A stretch of DNA of 64,000 nucleotides from assembly GCF_013364355.1 (NCBI RefSeq), contig NZ_CP054931.1:868001-932000 (forward strand), read 5' to 3'. The notes beneath the pieces were generated by a model. That model did no database searches, was not told the DNA's origin, and worked only from the letters and a program-made list of their open reading frames with translations. Both the position numbers and the translations under genes were made by a program. Below, one piece after another: positions 56,874 to 64,000 of this stretch (within the stretch, counting starts at the first letter, position 1; the number at the start of each line of letters is the position of its first letter). This DNA is from Stenotrophomonas sp. NA06056 (GTDB lineage Bacteria > Pseudomonadota > Gammaproteobacteria > Xanthomonadales > Xanthomonadaceae).

Positions 56874-59800
56874 ATGAACGCTATCGACAAAATGCCGCAG
56901 TCCCGCCAGCGCCAACAGCGTGCCGCCATTGACGGCGCCATGAGCCGCGACCGTGGACGATTGCTGGGAATGCTCTCGCGTTGCCAGGCCAAGCCACAGG
57001 ATGCGGCGCTGGCCGCCACCTTCGAGCAGGCCTTGCAGGTTTCGGTGCAGCGCCGGCAGGCGCGGGCACAACAACTGCCGGCCATTACTCTGGACCCGCA
57101 GCTGCCGATTGCGCGTGAAGCCGAGACCATCACCCAGTTGATCCGCGACCACCAGGTGGTGGTGATCGCCGGTGAAACCGGCTCGGGCAAGACCACGCAG
57201 CTGCCAAAACTGTGCCTGGCCGCCGGCCGTGGCCAGGCCGGCATGATTGGTTGCACCCAGCCGCGACGGATCGCCGCGCGTGCGGTGGCCAGCCGGGTCG
57301 CGCAGGAACTGCAGAGCGAACTGGGGCAGCTGGTGGGCTACCAGGTGCGCTTCAACGACAAGGTCAGCGACGACAGCCGCATCAAGTTCATGACCGACGG
57401 CATCCTGCTGGCGGAGATCGCCAGCGACCGCTGGCTGTCGAACTACGACACGATCATCGTCGACGAAGCGCACGAACGCAGCCTCAACATCGACTTCCTG
57501 CTCGGCTATCTCAAGCAGCTGCTGCGCAAGCGCCCGGACCTGAAGCTGATCGTCACTTCGGCGACCATCGACACCGAGCGTTTTGCCCAGCATTTCGACA
57601 ATGCGCCGGTGATCAGCGTCGAAGGCCGTACCTATCCGGTGGAGGTGCGCTATCGCGCGCTGGAAGGCGAGGGCGAAGACCAGGGCGAACGCACGGTCAA
57701 CGATGCGATCGTCTCGGCCATCGACGAAATCACCCGCCTGGATTCGCGCGGTGATGTGCTGATCTTCCTGCCGGGCGAGCGTGAGATCCGCGATGCGCAC
57801 CAGTCGCTGGAACGACGCAAGTACCGCAACACCGAGGTGCTGCCGCTGTATGCGCGCCTGTCCAACCAGGATCAGGACCGGGTGTTCAACCCGGGCCCGA
57901 ACCGGCGCATCGTGCTGGCCACCAACGTGGCCGAGACCTCGTTGACGGTGCCGCGCATCCGCTATGTGGTTGATCCGGGTTTCGCGCGTGTGAAGCGCTA
58001 CAGCCCGCGCAACAAGCTCGATCGCCTGCACATCGAACCGATCTCGCAGGCCAGCGCCAACCAGCGCAAGGGCCGCTGCGGCCGTATTGCCGAGGGCATC
58101 TGCTACCGCCTGTACGCCGAGGCCGACTTCCAGGCACGGTCGGAGTTCACCGATCCGGAAATCCGTCGCTCCAGCCTGGCCGGAGTGATTCTGCGCATGC
58201 TGCAACTGGGGTTGGGCCGGATCGAGGACTTCCCGTTCCTGGAGGCGCCCGACGAGCGCGCTGTGGCCGACGGCTGGCAGCATCTGAACGAGCTGGGGGC
58301 GATCGACAGCGAACGCCGCCTGACGGCAATCGGCAAGCAGATGGCACGTTTGCCGGTGGACGTGAAACTCGCGCGCATGCTGGTTGCCGCACAGGCGGCC
58401 GGTTGCCTGCGGCCGATGCTGGTGATCGCCTCGTTCCTGGGTATTCAGGATCCGCGCGAACGGCCGCCCGAGGCGCGTGGCGCCGCCGACAACGCACATG
58501 CGCAGTTCGCTGACGGTCGCTCCGAATTCGTTGGCGTGCTGCGCCTGTGGGACGCCTATCGCCAGTCCCATGAGGATCTGACCCAGTCCAAGCTGCGTGA
58601 CTGGTGTGGCCGCCACTTCCTCGGTTTCCTGCGCATGCGTGAATGGCGCGAACTGCATCGACAACTTCGCCTGCTATGCGAGGAGCTGGGCTGGAAGGAA
58701 GAAGCCAACGAGGCATCGATGGCGCCGCTGCTGGCTGGCAGCAGTGCACCGCCAGCCGCACGCGACGAGGCCACCGCAGTAAAGGCGACCCGTGGCCAGC
58801 TGCACCGTGCCGCGCGCTTGGCCCGGGAGGGCAAGGCCGAAACGGCGCCTGCGCCGGTTGCTGCGCGCGCGCAGAAGGACCAGGCACCTGACGGCGGCGG
58901 TTACAGTGAACGCGTCCGCGCCATTGCCTACCAGACCCTGCACCGGGCGTTGGTGGCAGGCCTGCCCACGCAGATCGGCCATCGCACCGAGAGGGGCGAT
59001 TTCGAGGCGCCGCGCCAGCGCCGTTTCCTGCCGTTCCCCGGCTCGACGCTGTCCAAGCGACCGCCGCCGTGGCTGCTGGCGGCCAACCTGCTGGATACGC
59101 AGAAAGTATGGGGCATGACCCTGGCGGCGATCGAGCCGGACTGGGTGATCGCCGAACTGCCGCACCTGCTGCTGCGCAAGCACTTTGATCCGCACTGGTC
59201 GCGTGCGCAGGGCCAGGTGCTGGCCTCCGAACAGATCAGCCTGTTCGGGCTGGTGCTGGCACCGAAGAAGCCGGTGCATTACGGCCGCATCAATGCCGGC
59301 GAAGCGCACGACATCTTCGTGCGCCAGGCACTGGTGACCGGTGAAATCAATACGCGTGCCAGTTTCGTGGCGGACAACCAGAAGGTGCTGGAGCAGGCGC
59401 GCGAGGAAGAGGCCAAGCTGCGCCGTGCCGGCATCGTCGCCGACGAGGACTGGCAGGCACGTTGGTACCTGGACCGGGTGCCGCCGCAGATTCACTCCGC
59501 GTCCGGGCTGGATGCGTGGTGGAAGGCGTTGCCGCCGGAACAGCGCAAGGGACTGCACTGGTCGCTTGTGGATCTGCTGCCGGGCGAAGGCAGCGAGCAG
59601 GAGCGCTACCCGAAGTACCTGGCCCTGGGCCAGGCGCGATTGCCGCTGCACTACCGTTTCGAGCCGGGCGCCGAAGATGACGGCGTGACCCTGGACGTTC
59701 CGCTGCATCTGCTCAATGCACTGGATGCGGTGCAGTTGGGATGGCTCGCGCCCGGTTTCGTCGCCGACAAGGCGGCCGCGCTGATCCGCAGCCTGCCCAA

Positions 59801-60959
59801 GGCGATGCGGCGCAACTACGTGCCGGCGCCGGATTTCGCGCGCGCGTTCTACGAGGCCTTCACGCAGCCCAGCGCCGATGCGATCACCGGCGAGCTGGCG
59901 CGCTTCCTGTCACGGGCAACCGGGGCAACCGTGGCCGCGACCGATTTCGAGCCCGGTTCCATCGAGCCACACCTGCACATGAACCTGCGCCTGCGCGACG
60001 AGCAGGGCAAAGTGCTGGCGACGTCGCGCGACCTGGAGGTGCTGCGTGCGAAGTTTGGTGGCCAGGCTGGTGACGCGTTCGCTGCACGTGCCGGGCGGGA
60101 GATGGCGGCCGATGGCCTGCGCACGTTCCCGGCTACGCCGATTCCGCTGCAAGTGCCGGGGGAAGCCGGGGTGCCGGCGTATCCGGCGTTGAAGGATGAG
60201 GGTGACAGCGTTGCATTGCGTATCTTTGCTGATCGCCAACAGGCCGAAGAAGTGCACCCGCTCGGCGTGCGCCGGCTGCTGGAGATCGGCCTGGGTGAGA
60301 AGATCAAGCAGGCTCGCAAGCAGTTGCCGGTCGCAGCGAAAACCGGCCTGTTGTACGCCTCGATCGAAACCCAGGAGCGCCTGCGTGGCGATCTGGTCGA
60401 CGCTGCGCTCAATGCCGTGCTGGCCGACGGCCTGGGCGATATCCGCGATGCAGCGGCATTCGAGCAGCGTCGCGAACACGCCGCAAGAACACTGTTTGGC
60501 GAAGCCATGCAGCGGTTGAAGCTGGCCGAGTCGATCCTTGCCCTGGTGGCCGAGTTGAAGCCGATGCTGGAAGCGCCGTTGATGGGCTGGGCGCGCGGCA
60601 ATCTGGACGACATGGAAGCGCAGCTGGTCGGGCTGATACACCCGGGCTTCCTGCGCGACACACCGGCTGACGCTCTGGCGCAGTATCCGCGCTACCTGAA
60701 AGCGATGATCCTGCGCACCGAACGTGCCAAGCGCGATCCTCCGCGCGACCAGGCGCGCATGCTGGAACTGCATCCATTCCTGGAGGCGTTGCAGGTGGGC
60801 GAGCAGCAGGGCCTGCGTGAACGGCCACAGTGGCAGGCACTGCGCTGGGATCTGGAAGAGCTGAGGGTGTCGTTGTTCGCGCAGGAGCTGGGCGCACGCA
60901 CTGGCGTTTCGGCGAAGAAACTGGCGCAGCGGGTGACTGCACTGCGCCAGGCTTCGTAA
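56874..60959 (+). CDS. hrpA: HrpA, DEAH-box ATP-dependent RNA helicase
   Basis: 1361 residues, full length for HrpA. Walker A GETGSGKTTQLPK, DEAH box in VDEAHERSLNIDFLLGYLK, SAT motif (TSATIDTERF), then helicase C, HA2 and OB-fold domains, and a long C-terminal HrpA-specific region with DUF3418 from about residue 770. Acts in mRNA processing and in rescuing collided ribosomes in other bacteria. Start at 56874 (ATG) follows a TTG codon; ribosome-binding sequence is weak. Confidence 0.95.
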   Translation: MNAIDKMPQSRQRQQRAAIDGAMSRDRGRLLGMLSRCQAKPQDAALAATFEQALQVSVQRRQARAQQLPAITLDPQLPIAREAETITQLIRDHQVVVIAGETGSGKTTQLPKLCLAAGRGQAGMIGCTQPRRIAARAVASRVAQELQSELGQLVGYQVRFNDKVSDDSRIKFMTDGILLAEIASDRWLSNYDTIIVDEAHERSLNIDFLLGYLKQLLRKRPDLKLIVTSATIDTERFAQHFDNAPVISVEGRTYPVEVRYRALEGEGEDQGERTVNDAIVSAIDEITRLDSRGDVLIFLPGEREIRDAHQSLERRKYRNTEVLPLYARLSNQDQDRVFNPGPNRRIVLATNVAETSLTVPRIRYVVDPGFARVKRYSPRNKLDRLHIEPISQASANQRKGRCGRIAEGICYRLYAEADFQARSEFTDPEIRRSSLAGVILRMLQLGLGRIEDFPFLEAPDERAVADGWQHLNELGAIDSERRLTAIGKQMARLPVDVKLARMLVAAQAAGCLRPMLVIASFLGIQDPRERPPEARGAADNAHAQFADGRSEFVGVLRLWDAYRQSHEDLTQSKLRDWCGRHFLGFLRMREWRELHRQLRLLCEELGWKEEANEASMAPLLAGSSAPPAARDEATAVKATRGQLHRAARLAREGKAETAPAPVAARAQKDQAPDGGGYSERVRAIAYQTLHRALVAGLPTQIGHRTERGDFEAPRQRRFLPFPGSTLSKRPPPWLLAANLLDTQKVWGMTLAAIEPDWVIAELPHLLLRKHFDPHWSRAQGQVLASEQISLFGLVLAPKKPVHYGRINAGEAHDIFVRQALVTGEINTRASFVADNQKVLEQAREEEAKLRRAGIVADEDWQARWYLDRVPPQIHSASGLDAWWKALPPEQRKGLHWSLVDLLPGEGSEQERYPKYLALGQARLPLHYRFEPGAEDDGVTLDVPLHLLNALDAVQLGWLAPGFVADKAAALIRSLPKAMRRNYVPAPDFARAFYEAFTQPSADAITGELARFLSRATGATVAATDFEPGSIEPHLHMNLRLRDEQGKVLATSRDLEVLRAKFGGQAGDAFAARAGREMAADGLRTFPATPIPLQVPGEAGVPAYPALKDEGDSVALRIFADRQQAEEVHPLGVRRLLEIGLGEKIKQARKQLPVAAKTGLLYASIETQERLRGDLVDAALNAVLADGLGDIRDAAAFEQRREHAARTLFGEAMQRLKLAESILALVAELKPMLEAPLMGWARGNLDDMEAQLVGLIHPGFLRDTPADALAQYPRYLKAMILRTERAKRDPPRDQARMLELHPFLEALQVGEQQGLRERPQWQALRWDLEELRVSLFAQELGARTGVSAKKLAQRVTALRQAS

Positions 60960-60970
60960 CTTCTCGCCTG

Positions 60971-61033
60971 ACCCCGCCGGGTGCTCGCCGGTGGGGTCGC
61001 GCGGAATGCCATCCACGCATGGCGTGGATCTAC
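60971..61033. repeat. Hairpin after hrpA plus SMAG palindrome
   Basis: ACCCCGCCGG pairs with CCGGTGGGGT (60971-60998), without a T-run. A GATCCACGC-type SMAG (minus orientation) follows at 61011-61033. They lie between convergent hrpA and the secreted-protein gene. Confidence 0.75.
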
Positions 61034-61066
61034 TGCGGGTCTGGGCGGTAGCGGTCGATGGTGCTG

Positions 61067-61603
61067 TTACTTGGTACGGCGCACCTTGGGCTGGGTGTTC
61101 ACGCCTTCGACCTTCAGGTACCACACGCCCATCACCCCGGGGCTGATGCTGACCTTCGGCGATTGCTTGCGCACGCCGGACACCGAGGTGGTATCGGTCT
61201 GCTCCCACTGCTGGCCGTTGTCCAGCACGTAGATCCGGCCCTTGCCGAAACCGCGGAACTCGCCCTGCAGCACGCCGCTGATCGGTTCGTTGCTGCCGAA
61301 GTCGAAGAAGCCGCGGTTCTTCACGATCACCTCCTGGCGACCTTCCTCGCGCGCTTCTTCGCGCACCGCAGCGACGGCTTCGGTGGTGGCAGCTTCAACC
61401 TTGCCCTGCAGCCAACGGTTCAGCGTGGCCAGCTCGGCGGCATTGAGCTTGTCCAGGCCTGCGGCCTTGAATTCGGCCGGCGACATCTGCTGCTGCAGGT
61501 CGCCCTGCACCACGCGCTGGGCCAGCGCAGGCGCCGACAGGGACAGCAGCACAGCGGCACAGGCCAGCAGGCGAGGGCGGAAAGGCAGGGTGATCGAAGG
61601 CAT
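61067..61603 (-). CDS. Secreted hypothetical protein
   Basis: 178 residues. Signal peptide (about 1-28, ending APALAQ). The mature part begins with a helical stretch (MSPAEFKAAGLDKLNAAELATLNRWLQGKVEAA), then a beta-rich domain with RGFFDFGSNEPISGVLQGEFRGFGKGRIYVLDNGQQWEQTD. I do not know a named family; similar proteins occur in xanthomonads. Divergent from relA. Confidence 0.78.
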   Translation of the reverse strand: MPSITLPFRPRLLACAAVLLSLSAPALAQRVVQGDLQQQMSPAEFKAAGLDKLNAAELATLNRWLQGKVEAATTEAVAAVREEAREEGRQEVIVKNRGFFDFGSNEPISGVLQGEFRGFGKGRIYVLDNGQQWEQTDTTSVSGVRKQSPKVSISPGVMGVWYLKVEGVNTQPKVRRTK

Positions 61604-61733
61604 GGCGGAACTCTCCCGTGGATGTCGGCGAGTGTAGCGGCATGTCCACATTCCCGGCGATGGTGGCCGCGGCGATTGTTCCTGAACGGCTGCGGCGCTA
61701 GTGTAGAGGCCTCTGTCTTGCCTGCTTGATGCT

Positions 61734-63890
61734 GTGAACCGCGCTTCTGTCCCCGGCCTGGATGCCTTGTTGAACCGCCCCTCGGCAGCCGTGCTGCCTG
61801 TTCCGCTGCGCGAGGCCCTGCGCGGACACTGGGAAGCACCCGACTGCGACCCGCAGATGCGTGCCAGCTGGTCTGTGCTGGGCGATACCCTCGACGCGCT
61901 GGCCATGCTCTCGGCAGACGAGGGCGCTGTGGTAGCGGCCCTGCTGTTCGATCTGCCCGGCCTGCGCGCCCACCTCGACGCACTGCCGCTGGGCAGCCAC
62001 AAAGCGGCCGTGATCGGTCTGCTCGATGGCCAGGATGCGGCCGATCCGGTGTGGGCCCTGCATGCCGGGCGCGAGGCGGGCCGCAACAGCGAAGGCCTGC
62101 GCCGGTTGCTGCTGGCCATCATCCGCGACCTGCGGGTGGTGCCGATCCTGCTGGCCCGGCAGCTGGCGCGCATGCGCGCGGCCGACAAGCTCGATGAGGA
62201 GCAGCGCCGCGCGCTGGCCCAGTTGACCCGCGACATCCATGCGCCGCTGGCCAACCGGCTGGGCATCTGGCAGTTGAAATGGGAACTGGAAGACCTGGCG
62301 TTCCGCCACCTGGAACCGGACACCTACCGGCGCATCGCGCGCGAGGTCGACGAAACGCGCATCGCCCGCGAGCGCTACGTCGAGAACGTGAAGAAGGTCC
62401 TGTCGCGCGAACTGGGCGTGCAGGGCATCCACGCCGAGGTCAGTGGCCGGCCCAAGCACATCTACAGCATCTGGCGGAAGATGCAGAAGAAGCGGCTGGC
62501 GTTCGACCAGCTGTACGACATCCGCGCAGTGCGGGTGATGGTCGACGACGTGGCCGCCTGCTATGCCGCGCTGGGCGTGGTGCACGCGCTGTGGGCGCCG
62601 GTGCCGAGTGAGTTCGATGATTACATCGCACGGCCGAAGGCCAACGACTACCGTTCGCTGCACACCGCTGTGGTTGGCCCGGAAGGGCGCACCATCGAAG
62701 TGCAGATACGTACCCACGACATGCACGCGCAGGCCGAGCTGGGCGTGGCCGCGCACTGGAAGTACAAGGAAGGCGGCAAGGGCGCGGAGAAGTCGTTCGA
62801 TCGCAAGATCACCTGGATGCGGCAACTGCTGGAACAGGCGCAGGACGGGCAGGGCAATGAACTGGCCGGGGCGCTCGATGCCGAGCTGACCGAGGACCGG
62901 GTCTACGCGCTGACCCCGAAGGACGAGGTGCTGGACCTGCCGCAGGGCGCCACACCACTGGATTTTGCCTACCAGGTGCACACCATGGTCGGGCACCGCT
63001 GCCGTGGCGCCAAGGTCAACGGCCGCATCGTGCCGTTGACCTACCGTCTGCGCAGCGGTGACCGGGTCGAGATCCTGACCGGCAAGGAGGCCGACCCGCG
63101 CCGCGACTGGCTGATGCCGGCCAACGGCTTCCTGGCCAGCAACCGCTCGCGCGAGAAGGTGCGCAGCTGGTTCCACAAGCTGGACCGTGCGCGCAACGTG
63201 CAGGCGGGGCGCGAGCTGCTGGAGCGCGAACTGAAACGGCTGGGCCTGCAGCATTCGGACCTGTCCGCGGCGGCGAAGAAGTTCCATGCCGACAGCGTCG
63301 ACGACCTGTACATCCAGGTTGCCTTGGGCGATACCGGCCCCAACCAGGTCAGCCGTTCGCTGCTGGAAGCCGAGCGTGCGGCCAGCCAGCCCGCGCCGAC
63401 GTCGGCGTTGCCACGGCCGACCGCGCGCCGCGAGAACCTGGGCAAGTCCAAGTTCACGGTGCAGGGCGTAGGCAACCTGCTGGTGCAGCTGGCGCGCTGC
63501 TGCCAGCCGGTGGCCGGTGAACCGATTGTCGGCTACCTGACCCGTAGCCGGGGTGTCACCGTGCATCGTGCAGACTGCGTCGCGCTGGCGCGGCTGGCAG
63601 CGACCAGCCCGCAGCGGATCCTGCCGGTGGAATGGGGCCAGGCTGGCGGTGGCTATGAAGTGGACGTGGTGGTCGACGCGGTCGACCGTCGCTGGCTGTT
63701 GAAGGACATCACCAACCTGATCGCACAGGAAGACGCCTACGTGCTGGACATCCACAGCGACAACGTCCGCAACAGTGGCCGCGCGCATCTGCGCCTGCGG
63801 CTGAAGGTCAGCGATTACGGCCAGTTGTCGAACCTGCTGGGCAAGCTGGACGCATTGCCGGGTGTCAGCGAGGCGCGTCGTCTGGGCTGA
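61734..63890 (+). CDS. relA: RelA, (p)ppGpp synthetase I
   Basis: 718 residues from a GTG. The N-terminal hydrolase-like domain lacks the HDxxED metal motif, so it should not degrade (p)ppGpp. The synthetase domain contains EFDDYIARPKANDYRSLHT, where E-x-D-D marks RelA-type (synthetase-only) enzymes. TGS (about 390-450), helical and C-terminal ACT domains follow, which sense uncharged tRNA on the ribosome. Central to the stringent response. Confidence 0.96.
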   Translation: MNRASVPGLDALLNRPSAAVLPVPLREALRGHWEAPDCDPQMRASWSVLGDTLDALAMLSADEGAVVAALLFDLPGLRAHLDALPLGSHKAAVIGLLDGQDAADPVWALHAGREAGRNSEGLRRLLLAIIRDLRVVPILLARQLARMRAADKLDEEQRRALAQLTRDIHAPLANRLGIWQLKWELEDLAFRHLEPDTYRRIAREVDETRIARERYVENVKKVLSRELGVQGIHAEVSGRPKHIYSIWRKMQKKRLAFDQLYDIRAVRVMVDDVAACYAALGVVHALWAPVPSEFDDYIARPKANDYRSLHTAVVGPEGRTIEVQIRTHDMHAQAELGVAAHWKYKEGGKGAEKSFDRKITWMRQLLEQAQDGQGNELAGALDAELTEDRVYALTPKDEVLDLPQGATPLDFAYQVHTMVGHRCRGAKVNGRIVPLTYRLRSGDRVEILTGKEADPRRDWLMPANGFLASNRSREKVRSWFHKLDRARNVQAGRELLERELKRLGLQHSDLSAAAKKFHADSVDDLYIQVALGDTGPNQVSRSLLEAERAASQPAPTSALPRPTARRENLGKSKFTVQGVGNLLVQLARCCQPVAGEPIVGYLTRSRGVTVHRADCVALARLAATSPQRILPVEWGQAGGGYEVDVVVDAVDRRWLLKDITNLIAQEDAYVLDIHSDNVRNSGRAHLRLRLKVSDYGQLSNLLGKLDALPGVSEARRLG

Positions 63891-63920
63891 GCTTCACGCT
63901 GCCCCGGCTACCCTGCACGC

Positions 63921-64000
63921 ATGGAACGCGAGCCCCCGCATCGCTCACACGGCGCCGCACATCCGGCGCTCGATCGCGTTCGCCGCGAGAGCCGCTGGTG
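63921..64000 (+). CDS. Start of a further gene, truncated by the window
   Basis: An ATG 30 bases after the relA stop opens a frame of at least 26 codons (MEREPPHRSHGAAHPALDRV and on) with no stop before the window ends. Too little is visible to name it, and other starts are possible. Confidence 0.4.
   Translation, partial: MEREPPHRSHGAAHPALDRVRRESRW

Overview
The window is chromosomal DNA of a high-GC gammaproteobacterium of the Xanthomonadaceae, almost certainly Stenotrophomonas maltophilia or a very close relative. The main reasons are the divergent ampR-L2 class A beta-lactamase pair (20.5-22.5 kb), the copL-copA-copB copper cluster typical of Xanthomonas and Stenotrophomonas, and dozens of short GTAG-ended palindromes of the SMAG type (the REP-like family of S. 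maltophilia) in most intergenic gaps. About 57 protein genes and one tRNA are supported. I see no insertion sequence, integrase, prophage or CRISPR array.

Layout. 0-8 kb: the 3' part of a PoxB-like thiamine-diphosphate enzyme, a 750-bp repeat-filled gap, an NCS2-like permease, a glutathione S-transferase, a DUF3014 protein and clpB behind a near-consensus heat-shock promoter. 8-18.3 kb: a MipA/OmpV protein with a two-component system, metY, an AraC/GyrI-type regulator, a KefB/YbaL-type antiporter and a TonB-dependent receptor. 18.5-28.9 kb: a YheS-like ABC-F ATPase, ampR and blaL2, a second antiporter, a lipoprotein, a triple-DUF3011 secreted protein, then aspS with an extremely acidic small protein, a GNAT and a small hydrolase. 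29-43 kb: a long co-directional block yebC-ruvC-ruvA-kup-ruvB-ybgC-tolQRAB-pal-cpoB-queE-queC, with tRNA-Lys(TTT) 1.2 kb beyond. This links Holliday-junction processing, envelope integrity and queuosine synthesis, as in other gammaproteobacteria, except that kup and a complex repeat separate ruvA from ruvB.

43-46 kb, immediately after tRNA-Lys, looks accessory: an acyltransferase-3 membrane protein, two unrecognised small proteins and about 450 bp with no clear gene. One small gene (44947-45303, minus) is preceded by a structured leader whose helices interleave as an H-type pseudoknot. 46-64 kb: two tandem esterase-fold proteins, a stand-alone receiver protein, a CPBP protease, a zinc-ribbon protein, a second GNAT, copLAB, recQ, dps, hrpA, a secreted hypothetical protein, relA and the first 80 bases of a further gene.

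The two most unusual signals are non-coding. (1) A modular composite repeat (six copies, up to about 360 bp) is built round a 25-bp stem. Stem sequence differs between copies but pairing is kept by compensatory changes, and the leftover imperfections are G.T/T.G type on the plus strand. (2) The pseudoknotted leader at 45304-45530. SMAG-type palindromes also reach into or touch the ends of two genes, supplying a protein tail in one and a stop codon in the other.
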